Below are positions 26,115-33,775 of a stretch of 34,155 bases of DNA, piece by piece; the stretch's first letter is position 1, and every line of letters starts with the position of its first letter. The notes beneath the pieces were generated by a model. The model made no database searches and was not told the origin of the DNA. It saw nothing but the letters and a program-made list of their open reading frames with translations. Position numbers and translations under genes: made by a program. The stretch comes from Cellulomonas uda. GTDB taxonomy: Bacteria > Actinomycetota > Actinomycetes > Actinomycetales > Cellulomonadaceae. The DNA lies in the NCBI RefSeq assembly GCF_006538705.1, contig NZ_BJLP01000044.1, forward strand, positions 1-34,155, given 5' to 3'.

Positions 26115-27565
26115 GGTACGCGTACCTCCTGGTGCGTCGGGTCGTGCTGGTACAGGTCGTGCGGGTACGGGTCGTGCTGGTACGGGTCGTGCGGGGCGGA
26201 CGTCGCAGCGGCGACGAGCACGGGGGCGGCGACGTCGTCGGACGGCGCGCGCGGCGCGGGGACGACGAGCGTGCCGGTGGCCGCGTCGTCGTCCGAGGCG
26301 CGGGTCGGTGTGTCGTCGTGCGTGGGCGGCGCGACCTGGTGCGCGAGGCACACGCTCGCGACCATCGCGACCGCGATGAGCGCGAGGGCCTGGCGCGCAC
26401 CGATCGACTCCGCCGCGAGTCCCAGCAGCGGCGGGGCCGCGATCGAGGCGACCGACGAGAACGACGACACGACCGCCACGCGCCCGGCTGCGCGCAGCGG
26501 GTCGTCGGAGGCGGCCGCGATGCCGATGGGCACCGCGAGCGCGGCCCCGAACCCCCACAGTACGACGCCGACGGAGGCGAGCGCGAAGGACGGCGCGAAC
26601 CCGAACAGCAGCAGGCCGACGATCGACACGACCCCGGACGCGCGCAGCACCGCGACTCGGCCGTGCCGGTCGATGAGCCGGGTGCCCGCGAGGCGGACGA
26701 GCGTCATCGCGGCGACGTACAGCGCGAGGACGACGCCACCGACGGCCTCGGTGCGGTCGAAGCCGTCGACGACGGCGATGGACAGCCAGTCGTTGGCGGC
26801 GCCCTCGGAGAGCGCGGCGGCCATGATGACGACCCCCACGAGGAGCGTGCGGGGCTCGCGCCACGCGTCCAGCGCCGTGCCGACCCGGCGACGGCCGCCG
26901 GACGGGGAAGCCGGCGCGGGGGTGACCGTGCGCGGCTGGTCACCCGTGCCGGCGGGGAGGACGACGCTGCGCAGCGAGGCGAGCCGCCACACGACGGCGA
27001 CCGCGGCGACGGTGGTGAACTGCACCGGCAGCGGGACGCCCTGGCGCGAGGCGAGCGCACCGAGGCCCGAGCCGGCCACCGCGCCGATCGAGAACGCGGC
27101 GTGGAACTGCGGGATGACGGTCCGGCCCATCGCGCGCTCGACGCGCGCGGACTCGACGTTGACGGGGACGTTGCCGAGCGCGATCGACATCCCGTTGAGG
27201 AACACCCCGACCGACAGCAGCAGCACCGACCCGGCGCCCGGCCCGACGCCCATGAGCACGTACGCGACGGCGAGCAGCACGGTCGAGGCGAGGATCGCGG
27301 CCCGGCTCCCCCACCGCTGCACGACGATGCCGGCGAACGTGACCGTGACGAGCGCGCCGACGGAGCCGACGAGCAGCACCCCGCCGAGCGCGGAGGTCGA
27401 CAGGTCGAGCTCCGCGCGGACGGTGGGCAGGCGGGCGAGCCAGCTCGAGAACACGATCCCGAGCAGCGCGAACAGTCCGAGCAGGTGCAGGCGGGCGCGC
27501 GCGACGACGGGAGCGACGGGGGCGGCGCTCGAGGCGGCGGGCCGCGTGGGCGCGCTCAGGGTCAC
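26111..27565 (-). CDS. Major facilitator superfamily transporter 2
   Basis: The 484-aa protein is a paralogue of the following transporter: FSSWLARLPTVRAELDLSTS, VQRWGSRAAILASTVLL, and EGAANDWLSIAVVDGF match equivalent places in it. About twelve membrane helices are predicted, with a central loop rich in Pro/Arg. The C-terminal cytoplasmic tail of about 70 residues ends in repeated HDPYQHDPYPHDLYQ units. GTG at 27563-27565 is chosen because GGAG lies six bases upstream; a longer frame to 27658 would read through both LacI-type operators and lacks family similarity. Confidence 0.9.
   Translation of the reverse strand: MTLSAPTRPAASSAAPVAPVVARARLHLLGLFALLGIVFSSWLARLPTVRAELDLSTSALGGVLLVGSVGALVTVTFAGIVVQRWGSRAAILASTVLLAVAYVLMGVGPGAGSVLLLSVGVFLNGMSIALGNVPVNVESARVERAMGRTVIPQFHAAFSIGAVAGSGLGALASRQGVPLPVQFTTVAAVAVVWRLASLRSVVLPAGTGDQPRTVTPAPASPSGGRRRVGTALDAWREPRTLLVGVVIMAAALSEGAANDWLSIAVVDGFDRTEAVGGVVLALYVAAMTLVRLAGTRLIDRHGRVAVLRASGVVSIVGLLLFGFAPSFALASVGVVLWGFGAALAVPIGIAAASDDPLRAAGRVAVVSSFSSVASIAAPPLLGLAAESIGARQALALIAVAMVASVCLAHQVAPPTHDDTPTRASDDDAATGTLVVPAPRAPSDDVAAPVLVAAATSAPHDPYQHDPYPHDLYQHDPTHQEVRVP
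26139..26198 (-). repeat. 15-bp repeat encoding a His/Asp/Tyr tail
   Basis: About four copies of a 15-base unit of GGGTCGTGCTGGTAC type lie at the end of MFS2 and encode HDPYQ/HDPYP/HDLYQ on the minus strand. Slippage expansion at the 3' end of the gene is the simple explanation. Confidence 0.85.
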
Positions 27566-27597
27566 GGTCTGCTCCGGGCGGGGACGGAAGGATGAGG

Positions 27598-27611
27598 TCG
27601 AATCGATTCGA
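27598..27611. promoter_or_regulatory. LacI-type operator O1
   Basis: TCGAATCGATTCGA is a perfect 14-base palindrome of the form bound by LacI-family repressors (central CG flanked by AAT/ATT). It lies 33 bases upstream of the MFS2 start and 33 bp centre to centre from a second copy. Confidence 0.8.
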
Positions 27612-27630
27612 GAGGAGCGCGGCACACAGA

Positions 27631-27644
27631 TCGAATCGATTTGA
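27631..27644. promoter_or_regulatory. LacI-type operator O2
   Basis: TCGAATCGATTTGA differs from the first operator by one base. Both sites lie between the divergent MFS2 and LacI genes. A spacing of about three helical turns would put two bound dimers on the same face, suiting cooperative repression of the transporters and of the regulator itself. Confidence 0.78.
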
Positions 27645-27686
27645 TGGGTGACGGCCATTCTGCGGGTACGCTGGCCGCTGCGTCAA

Positions 27687-27738
27687 ACGAACCGTCAAGG
27701 TCACACGAACCGTCCAGGTCACACCCGTCCAGGTCGAC
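27687..27738 (+). repeat. 18-bp tandem repeat upstream of the LacI gene
   Basis: ACGAACCGTCAAGGTCAC (27687-27704), ACGAACCGTCCAGGTCAC (27705-27722) and a partial third copy ACCCGTCCAGGTCGAC (27723-27738) lie in the untranslated stretch before the repressor gene. Two copies differ by one base. A binding site array or chance duplication are both possible. Confidence 0.75.
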
Positions 27739-27784
27739 CACTCGACGTCCCGCTCGTCACCGAGCCGCCCGCCGGAGGTGCCCG

Positions 27785-28846
27785 CTGTCGTCCCAGCGCC
27801 CGACGCTCGCCGACGTCGCCTCCGCGGCCGGGGTCTCCGTCTCCACCGCCTCGCTCGCCTTCTCCGGCGCGGGCCCCATCGCCTCGACCACGCGTGAGCG
27901 CGTGCTGTCCGCGGCCGCCGACCTCGGCTACCTGGGCCCCAACCCCCTCGGCCGCCAGCTGCGCAGCGGACGCTCCGGCATCGTCGGCGTGGTCGTCGGC
28001 GACGCGCTGCGCCGCTCGTTCCGCGACCCCGTCTCGATCCAGGTGCTCGACGGCCTCGTCGGCACCCTCGGCGAGATGAGCCTGGGCGTCCTGCTCATCC
28101 CCGGCCCCAGCGACCCCGCCGAGGCACCCGTCGACCCGCTCGTGCTGTCCGCCGCGATGGACGTCGCCGTCCTCCTGTGGGGCAGCGGCACCCAGGACCC
28201 CGTGCTCGACGCGCTGCGCCGCCGCGGCGTGCCCACCGTCGTCGTCGAGGGCGTCCCCGAGCCCGACGTCGCGACCGTCGGCATCGACGACCGCCGCGGC
28301 ATGGCGGACGTCGTGCGCCACCTGCAGGACCTCGGGCACGAGCGGTTCGCGTGCGTGACCCTCGCGTTCGACCGGCAGCGCGGCGAGGGGTTCGTCGAGC
28401 CCGCCCGGTGGGACGAGGTCGTGTGGCAGGTGACCCGGCGTCGCCTCGACGGCGTGCGGGACGCCGGCGTCACCCCCGAGTCGGTCTACGAGACGCCCGC
28501 GTCGCTCGTCGAGCACGGCAAGGCCGCGGGCTTCGCGATCCTGTCCCGCGAGGACCGGCCCACCGCCGTGGTGTGCCAGTCGGACCTGCTGGCCTCGGGC
28601 GTCGTGCTCGCGGCGCGCGAGCTGGGGCTCGCGGTGCCCGGCGACGTGTCGGTCGCCGGGTTCGACGGGCTGGACCTGCCCTGGCTCGCGCCCGACGTGC
28701 TCACGTCCGTCGTGCAGCCGCTGGCCGAGAAGGGCGTCGTCGTCGGCCGCGCGGTCGCGTCGCTGCTCGCGGGCCAGATGCCCGAGCCCACCGTGCTGCC
28801 CGTGGCGCTGCGCCCCGGGACGACGACGGGCCCCGCCCCGCGCTGA
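27785..28846 (+). CDS. LacI-family transcriptional regulator
   Basis: The 353-aa repressor has an N-terminal helix-turn-helix and hinge (PTLADVASAAGVSVSTASLA, then GPNPLGRQLRSGRSGIVGVV) and a periplasmic-binding-type effector domain. That domain has VATVGIDDRRGMADVVRHLQ and ends PGDVSVAGFDGLDLPWLAPD. The start is placed at CTG 27785: GGAGG lies six bases upstream and the DNA-binding domain begins a few residues later. The nearest ATG in frame (27644) overlaps an operator, has no ribosome site and would add 47 atypical residues. It is divergent from the MFS genes and should bind the two operators between them. The inducer is unknown, probably a sugar. Confidence 0.85.
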   Translation: MSSQRPTLADVASAAGVSVSTASLAFSGAGPIASTTRERVLSAAADLGYLGPNPLGRQLRSGRSGIVGVVVGDALRRSFRDPVSIQVLDGLVGTLGEMSLGVLLIPGPSDPAEAPVDPLVLSAAMDVAVLLWGSGTQDPVLDALRRRGVPTVVVEGVPEPDVATVGIDDRRGMADVVRHLQDLGHERFACVTLAFDRQRGEGFVEPARWDEVVWQVTRRRLDGVRDAGVTPESVYETPASLVEHGKAAGFAILSREDRPTAVVCQSDLLASGVVLAARELGLAVPGDVSVAGFDGLDLPWLAPDVLTSVVQPLAEKGVVVGRAVASLLAGQMPEPTVLPVALRPGTTTGPAPR

Positions 28847-28863
28847 GCGCGGAGGGGGCCCGT
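28826..28863. terminator. Terminator between LacI gene and hadB-like gene
   Basis: ACGGGCCCC (28826-28834) pairs with GGGGCCCGT (28855-28863), and inside it CCGCGC/GCGCGG (28838-28843, 28847-28852) closes a three-base loop holding the stop codon TGA. The left arm is part of the coding end. The convergent hadB-like gene ends 26 bases away, so it may stop both transcripts. Confidence 0.65.
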
Positions 28864-28888
28864 TCGACGAGGAGCGCTGACCGGCGGG

Positions 28889-29311
28889 TCAGGACAGGCG
28901 GACGACCGCCTGCGCCTTGCCGAGCACCCGCTGCCCGTCGACCGTCACCGTGAGGTCGATGCGCGCGGTGCCCGCGTCCCGGTCGATCGCACCGACGGCC
29001 CCGACCACCTCCACGGTCGCGTGCCCGGGGTCCGGCACCGGGACCGGGCGCGTGAACCGCACCTGGTAGTCGACGACCCGTCCGGGGTCCCCCACCCAGT
29101 CCACGACCGGACCGACCGCGGCGCCCATGGTCCACATCCCGTGCGCGATCACGCCGGGCAGACCCACCGACGACGCGACACGGTCGTTCCAGTGGATCGG
29201 GTTGAAGTCGCCCGACGCCGCCGCGTACCGCACGAGCCGCGCACGGTCGACGACGACCTCGCTGCGCGCGACCTCCTGGCCGACCTCGAGGTCCTGCAGA
29301 CGCGGGGACAT
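28889..29311 (-). CDS. MaoC-type (3R)-hydroxyacyl dehydratase, HadB-like
   Basis: The 140-aa hot-dog protein carries the hydratase-2 dyad D35 and H40 in ASGDFNPIHWNDRVA, followed by PGVIAHGMWTMGAAVGP. It is the catalytic-subunit type that in mycobacteria (HadB) pairs with HadA to dehydrate hydroxyacyl-ACP in FAS-II. In an organism without mycolates the role may be general fatty acid or acyl-CoA metabolism. Its ATG overlaps the HadA-like stop by one base (TGATG), with GAGGAG six bases upstream, so the two are coupled. Confidence 0.92.
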   Translation of the reverse strand: MSPRLQDLEVGQEVARSEVVVDRARLVRYAAASGDFNPIHWNDRVASSVGLPGVIAHGMWTMGAAVGPVVDWVGDPGRVVDYQVRFTRPVPVPDPGHATVEVVGAVGAIDRDAGTARIDLTVTVDGQRVLGKAQAVVRLS

Positions 29312-29760
29312 CAGGACTCCTCGGGTCGCACGGCGAGCGTGGACACGACGGTCGCGACGGCCTCGCCGTCCTCCGCCGTGATCTCGGCGCGCGTGGTGAT
29401 CATCGCCAGACCGGCGCGCTCGACGATCGAGTCGACGTGCAGCACCGTGACCAGCCGGTCGCCCGCGTGCACGGGCCGGTGGTGCGTGAACCGCTCGTCG
29501 GCGTGCACGACCCTGCTGAAGTCGATGCCCGCGGCCGGGTCCTCGAACAGCTGGGCCTCGGCGCGCTGCGCGACCACGACCGCGAAGGTCGGGGGCGCGA
29601 CCACGTCGGGGTACCCCAACGCACGCGCCGCCTCGACGTCCGTGTGGGCCGGGTGCTGCGCACCCACCGCGGCCGCGAACGACCGCAGGTGCTCGCGCCC
29701 GACCTCGTAGACCGCGTTCGGCGGGTAGACCCGCCCGGCATACCCGGTGTCGACCGGCAT
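29311..29760 (-). CDS. MaoC N-terminal-type dehydratase partner, HadA-like
   Basis: The 149-aa protein has the MaoC_dehydrat_N pattern (YEVGREHLRSFAAAVGAQHP, PDVVAPPTFAVVVAQRAE, HADERFTHHRPVHAGDRL) and lacks the catalytic D-x4-H. It is the substrate-holding partner of the next gene product. It starts eight bases after rpmG and overlaps the hadB-like gene. The order rpmG-hadA-hadB matches that of Mycobacterium, where the third gene hadC and trpT follow; here they are followed by the LacI/MFS cassette instead. Confidence 0.9.
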   Translation of the reverse strand: MPVDTGYAGRVYPPNAVYEVGREHLRSFAAAVGAQHPAHTDVEAARALGYPDVVAPPTFAVVVAQRAEAQLFEDPAAGIDFSRVVHADERFTHHRPVHAGDRLVTVLHVDSIVERAGLAMITTRAEITAEDGEAVATVVSTLAVRPEES

Positions 29761-29768
29761 CGCCAGGG

Positions 29769-29939
29769 TCAGCGGGTCTCGCGGTGCAGCGTGTGGCGGT
29801 TGTCGCGCGGGCAGTACTTCTTCATCTCGAGACGGTCGGGGTCGTTCCGACGGTTCTTCTTCGTGATGTAGTTGCGCTCCTTGCACTCCGTGCATGCGAG
29901 CGTGATCTTCGGACGGACGTCCGAGCTCTTGCTGGCCAT
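29769..29939 (-). CDS. rpmG: 50S ribosomal protein L33
   Basis: The 56-aa protein near the ribosomal E site has the Bacillus/actinobacterial form, with [20 protein letters not shown] and [15 protein letters not shown]. Three cysteines remain (CTEC plus one), the usual pattern for this version. The ATG at 29937-29939 follows GAGGTGG. The 238-base gap upstream (29940-30177) holds one -10-like TATCCT at 30139-30144 without a convincing -35. Downstream it runs into the hadA-like gene. Confidence 0.97.
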   Translation of the reverse strand: MASKSSDVRPKITLACTECKERNYITKKNRRNDPDRLEMKKYCPRDNRHTLHRETR

Positions 29940-30177
29940 GGTCTTGCCACCTCTCGCGCCGTTCGGCGCATGCGATCTGTTCGGGCGCTGTCCAGCGACC
30001 GTTCCGTTCATGCTCGGCCTGACCTGCGCGACTCCCGCGCTCACCGGACGCCGCACCGACCGGGGTGACATCCGCGAGATGCCTCGCACCAGGATGCCAT
30101 CCGCGCCGTCGACAGGCACCGCGCACAGACCGGGACTCAGGATACCGCACTGGGGAGGTCCCGTTCGCCGACGACGA

Positions 30178-32289
30178 TCAGGGACGAACCGGCTCGTCCC
30201 CACCCGCGCCGAGGGCTCCCGCGACCACCGCGGCCGCCGCGGTCAGGAGGACGACCACCGCGAGCCCCGCGGCCGTCGTCATGTCGACGACGTACCGGCT
30301 CCCGAGCGCCAGGTAGCTCTGCTCGACGAGCAGAGCCGCACCGCCCCCGACGACGCCCGCCACGAGCATCGTGAGTGCTGCGCGCGTCGCCGCGAACCGG
30401 CGCACCGTGGCCCGGTCGGCGCCGAGTCGCCGCAGCCTGCGCTCGCTCGCGGCCGCCTCGGGCACGAGGGAGACCGCGAGTGCCGTCGCGATCACGCTCA
30501 GGATGCCGCCCGCTGTCGCGGACCGCGTGGTCAACGCCTGCGCGGCGGGCACGACCACCAGCAGGGACTGGTCCGCGGAGTCGAGCGTCATCGCCGCCGT
30601 CGGAGCCGCGCGCAGGAGCGCCGACTGCTGACGCAGCGGGTCGTCGAGCCGCGCGCCGAGATAGGCGCTCGCCGACCGCGGCACCTCCACCGGGACGGTG
30701 TGCGGGTCCACCGCGCGGACCAGCGCGGCCGCCCCGAAGATCGACGGCGGCTCGTCGAACGGCCCGCGTACCAGCTCACCCGGCTGGTACTCACGGCCGT
30801 CGACGCAGCCGGCCCCGTCCGGACCGCGCAGCGTCCCGAACGCCTCCGACAGCGCCTCGCACGTGCCCCAGACCGACGAGGCGTCCCCCTCGATCACCTC
30901 GAGGACCGCGTCCGGCCCGACCGCGTCGACGAGCGCACGCACGTCCGGGGCCGCAGAGCCCGAGACCGAGACCGTCCAGCGCGCCGACGACGAGCTCACG
31001 GGCTCGCCGAGTATCTCCAGGACGGCGAACGTCATCGCGAACACCGTGGCGACCGCCGTCATCGCGAGTGTCGCCAGCACGAGCGGGCGAGGCGTGTGCC
31101 CGAGCTGACGCCAGGCGAGCTGGCTCTCGACCCGCCCGGCCCGCGCACGCACCGACACCCAGCGAGCCAGCCGACCCGCACCGAGCGCGGCACCGGACAC
31201 CAGCAGGCCCGCGCCCACGAGCATCGTGGCCGTGGCGGCGGCGCCGGGGACGCGCGGGTCGGCCGTGATCCACCGGACCGCGGACAGACCGACCAGCATG
31301 AAGGCGCCGGCCAGCGCGAGGACCGCCGGCCAGGCGCTCCCCGGTCCGCCTGACCCGCGCGCCGCGACGTACGCGCGCGCGGCGGCGCGCCGCGACGAGA
31401 CCGACGCGCACACTCCGACCGTCGCGGTCACCATGCCCGCCGCGGCCGAGCCGACGACGACCGTCCCGACGAGACCGACCGGGAAGAACGCCACCCCGAG
31501 CGCTCCCGGACCCGAGAGCAGAAGGACGGCCACCGTCCCGACGAGCGCCCCGACACCTGCGGGGACGGCACTCGTCCGCAGCGCGAACGCGTGCACGTAC
31601 TGGCGCACCTGGGCGCCGGACGCCCCGACGAGCCGGAGCCGGGCAGCCTGCCCGCGCACCGTGTCGACCACGCTCCGGCCGCACGCTGCGAGGACGATCA
31701 GCGACGGCAGCCCCCACAGGAGCACGAGCATCGTGCGGGTCTGAGCCACCGGCGGGAGCCCGAAGGTCTCGACGTCCCCGCTCCCCCACCCGGTGCCCGG
31801 GTACAGGTCTCCGGCGCCGTTCAGCGCGACGACCGCGCGCAGCTCGTCGGGTGCGACCAGCCCGTCCCGGCCGATCGTCCCGACGACCCGACCGGGAACC
31901 CTGCCCCCGAGCACCGGCCGGCGCTGCAGCACGTCCCGCAGCGCGGGCGAGACGACCGCCTCCCCGGCGGCGGGGAACCGCTCCAGGCCGGGCGGCACCG
32001 GGGCGTCGGCGGTCCCGTCCGCGTGCACGACGACCACCGTCAGTGCGGCACCGTCGACGACCGAGAAGACCTGGTTCCAGGCGAAGGTCGGTTCGGCGGC
32101 CACGTCGCGCGCCGGGCTCACCGAGAGCCACCGCGGCGCGAACCCGCCGACCGCGAGCAGGAGGTGCACCAGGACGACGAGCGCGAGAGCCGCCGCCCCC
32201 ACGGCGACGCGGAGCGAGGCCTGACCTCTGCCGGAGGTGGCCCGCACGGTCGCGCGCGCGAGGCTCGTGGCCCAGGACGCGCTCACCAT
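30178..32289 (-). CDS. FtsX-type ABC transporter permease
   Basis: The 703-aa membrane protein has a first helix (about residues 28-48), a roughly 130-residue extracytoplasmic domain, and a cluster of helices around residues 185-290. More helices lie near 320-375, followed by a second unit with a helix at about 400-425, another extracytoplasmic loop with two cysteines (WGTCEAL and AGCVDGRE), and a final cluster to the end. This two-unit FtsX/MacB-like plan is that of permeases that move peptides outwards or protect against them, rather than importers. The ATG at 32287-32289 overlaps the ATPase gene by seven bases; a GTG at 32284-32286 is possible. It is the last gene of the secreted-protein operon. 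Confidence 0.88.
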   Translation of the reverse strand: MVSASWATSLARATVRATSGRGQASLRVAVGAAALALVVLVHLLLAVGGFAPRWLSVSPARDVAAEPTFAWNQVFSVVDGAALTVVVVHADGTADAPVPPGLERFPAAGEAVVSPALRDVLQRRPVLGGRVPGRVVGTIGRDGLVAPDELRAVVALNGAGDLYPGTGWGSGDVETFGLPPVAQTRTMLVLLWGLPSLIVLAACGRSVVDTVRGQAARLRLVGASGAQVRQYVHAFALRTSAVPAGVGALVGTVAVLLLSGPGALGVAFFPVGLVGTVVVGSAAAGMVTATVGVCASVSSRRAAARAYVAARGSGGPGSAWPAVLALAGAFMLVGLSAVRWITADPRVPGAAATATMLVGAGLLVSGAALGAGRLARWVSVRARAGRVESQLAWRQLGHTPRPLVLATLAMTAVATVFAMTFAVLEILGEPVSSSSARWTVSVSGSAAPDVRALVDAVGPDAVLEVIEGDASSVWGTCEALSEAFGTLRGPDGAGCVDGREYQPGELVRGPFDEPPSIFGAAALVRAVDPHTVPVEVPRSASAYLGARLDDPLRQQSALLRAAPTAAMTLDSADQSLLVVVPAAQALTTRSATAGGILSVIATALAVSLVPEAAASERRLRRLGADRATVRRFAATRAALTMLVAGVVGGGAALLVEQSYLALGSRYVVDMTTAAGLAVVVLLTAAAAVVAGALGAGGDEPVRP

Positions 32290-32993
32290 GCCGGCATCCG
32301 CCCGAGCTGCTCGGTCGCGGCGTCCCCGACGACGTCGTGGACCCTCCCGTCGTGCACCTCGACGACGCGGTCGGTGAGCGAGGCGAGCGACCTGTCGTGG
32401 GTGACCATCACGAGGCTCGCACCGACGTCGCGCGTGGCGGCCAGCAGGACCTGCATGACCCCGCGAGCGTTGTCGGTGTCGAGAGCGCCGGTCGGCTCGT
32501 CCGCGAAGACGACGGCCGGTTCGTGGACGACCGCCCGCGCGACGGCCGCGCGTTGCGCCTGACCGCCCGACACCTCGTCGGGCCGCCGCGTGCGGGCCTC
32601 GCCCACGCCGAGGTGGACGAGGAGACGCTCGGCGCGCTCCTGTGCGTCACGCCGCGGGATCCCGGCGAGCCGCAGCGGGAGCTCGACGTTCTCCGCGAGG
32701 CTCAGCTCCGGCATCAGGTCGCCTCCTTGGAAGACGAACCCGAACTCGCGCAGCCGGATCCGGGCCAGCTCATCGGGTCCCGCCGACGTCAGGTCGATGC
32801 CGTCGTACCGGACGATCCCCTCGTCCGGGCGCAGGAGTCCCGCGAGGCAGAGCAGGAGCGTCGACTTGCCCGCACCACTGGGGCCGATGAGCGCGACGGC
32901 CTCGCCCTCCGCGACGCGCACGCTCGCGCCGGACAGCGCGGCGGTGACCCCGAAGGTCACCGCCACGCCGTCGGCGATCAGGAGTTCGGTCAC
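32283..32993 (-). CDS. MacB/LolD-type ABC transporter ATPase
   Basis: The 236-aa ATPase has Walker A GPSGAGKST (37-45), signature VSGGQAQR (141-148), Walker B VVFADEP (161-167), and the D-loop GALD. The H-loop lies in VMVTHDRSLA. Its sequence fits the group that works with FtsX-type permeases. The GTG at 32991-32993 overlaps the secreted-protein stop (GTGA) and its own stop overlaps the permease start, so the three genes are translationally linked. It likely powers export of, or immunity to, the secreted protein. Confidence 0.93.
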   Translation of the reverse strand: MTELLIADGVAVTFGVTAALSGASVRVAEGEAVALIGPSGAGKSTLLLCLAGLLRPDEGIVRYDGIDLTSAGPDELARIRLREFGFVFQGGDLMPELSLAENVELPLRLAGIPRRDAQERAERLLVHLGVGEARTRRPDEVSGGQAQRAAVARAVVHEPAVVFADEPTGALDTDNARGVMQVLLAATRDVGASLVMVTHDRSLASLTDRVVEVHDGRVHDVVGDAATEQLGRMPAW

Positions 32994-33418
32994 CGCTTGG
33001 CCACTGCAGAGTTCGCGCAGTTGTCAGGCAGAAGGCTGCCCCGGTCGCGGCACAGGTGCAGCTGACCCGTCTGCGCGGGGTCGCCTCCTGCGGTCGTCTT
33101 GTAGGAGAGGTACGTGCGCGTGTTTGCGCCGCCCTTCCAGTAGACCGAGTTCGACCACCCGTAGCCGTCGACCTTGGACTGGATCTTGACGTGGTTGCCG
33201 TCGTCCTTGGTGTCGGCGAGGTACCCGGACCAGTTCCAGCCGCTCCACTTTCCGTCCTTGCACGCGGAGGTGCAGGGCCACGGGTCGAAGTTGTGCTTGA
33301 TGCTCGTGAAGCTGGCACCCGTCGTGGAGAAGTTCGGCAGGGTGCCGGCGAAGGCCGTGCTGGCCCCGCCTGCGATAAGCGCACCGGTCAGGATCGCGCC
33401 GACCATGATCTTCTTCAT
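32990..33418 (-). CDS. Small secreted four-cysteine protein, bacteriocin-like candidate
   Basis: The 142-aa precursor has a textbook Sec signal peptide: MKKI start, a hydrophobic core and AFA cleavage after residue 24. The mature part of about 118 residues is Trp/Tyr/Gly/Asn rich (SGWNWSGYLADTKDDG, KVDGYGWSNSVYWKGG) and has four cysteines, C49 and C53 in PCTSACKDG and C123 and C134, enough for two disulfides. I do not recognise the family. The gene is first in an operon with a MacB-like ATPase and an FtsX permease, the arrangement used by lactococcin-972-type bacteriocins, although sequence similarity to that family is not evident. Base composition looks less GC-rich than the neighbours, which hints at transfer. 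Confidence 0.82.
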   Translation of the reverse strand: MKKIMVGAILTGALIAGGASTAFAGTLPNFSTTGASFTSIKHNFDPWPCTSACKDGKWSGWNWSGYLADTKDDGNHVKIQSKVDGYGWSNSVYWKGGANTRTYLSYKTTAGGDPAQTGQLHLCRDRGSLLPDNCANSAVAKR

Positions 33419-33422
33419 CGAT

Positions 33423-33498
33423 ATCCCGTCTGTCGTTCGAGTCGTCCTCTGCCAACCGAGCGCCGAGACGCGGCTGGGCACCAAGAGACAGACGGGAT
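33423..33498 (-). promoter_or_regulatory. Inverted repeat able to mask the secreted-protein ribosome site
   Basis: ATCCCGTCTGTC (33423-33434) and GACAGACGGGAT (33487-33498) are perfect 12-base complements 52 bases apart. In the minus-strand RNA the second-read arm, GACAGACGGGAT, contains the GGGA ribosome-binding bases and ends four bases before the ATG. Folding would therefore hide the start region. A DNA operator is the other reading. The rest of 33499-33664 shows no clear promoter. Confidence 0.6.
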
Positions 33499-33664
33499 GG
33501 GCGAGCCATGCCGTCGACGACGAGTCGCCTCGTCGAGCCCCTGCTACCAGCCCGACCTCGACGTCGGGCCTTGCACGCCCTGAAGCGCGCGCGACATCCA
33601 ACCAGAGCTGACCCAAACGGGGCAAACAACCCCACGTGCGACCTGTGGCCACCAGATGCACGAA

Positions 33665-33687
33665 GGCCCGCCGGTGACCGGCGGGCC
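33665..33687 (-). terminator. Terminator after tRNA-Met
   Basis: GGCCCGCCGGT-G-ACCGGCGGGCC is an 11-bp perfect inverted repeat beginning 11 bases beyond the 3' end of tRNA-Met, in the direction of tRNA transcription. It ends the tRNA unit before the secreted-protein cassette. Confidence 0.75.
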
Positions 33688-33698
33688 CTCGATGTCTG

Positions 33699-33772
33699 TA
33701 GCGGGAGCGGGACTCGAACCCGCGGCCTCACGATTATGAGTCGTGCGCTCTCACCAACTGAGCTACCCCGCC
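33699..33772 (-). tRNA. tRNA-Met (anticodon CAT), elongator type
   Basis: The 74-base cloverleaf begins GGCGGGGTAGCTCAGTTGG on the minus strand, has the anticodon loop CTCATAA and the T-arm GCGGGTTCGAGTCCCGC. The acceptor end is TCCCGCT plus discriminator A, with G-T pairs at both ends of the stem. No CCA is encoded. The C-A mismatch typical of initiators is absent. tRNA-Thr lies upstream, as in mycobacteria, so elongator Met rather than lysidine-Ile is favoured. Confidence 0.93.
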
Positions 33773-33775
33773 TCG

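Noticed and set aside
27566..27658. Longer N-terminus for MFS2 starting at 27658
   Set aside because: It would encode both LacI operators and shows no transporter similarity, while GTG 27565 has a proper ribosome site.
29769..29939. Loss of a zinc-binding cysteine in L33
   Set aside because: The CTEC plus single Cys form with CPRD is the normal version in many Gram-positive bacteria.
32990..33418. Assignment of the secreted protein to the lactococcin 972 family
   Set aside because: Operon layout is similar, but the mature sequence, length and cysteine pattern do not show the family's features by eye.
33499..33660. Small gene between the secreted-protein leader and the tRNA terminator
   Set aside because: Open frames there lack ribosome sites and family features, and they run across the leader or tRNA genes.
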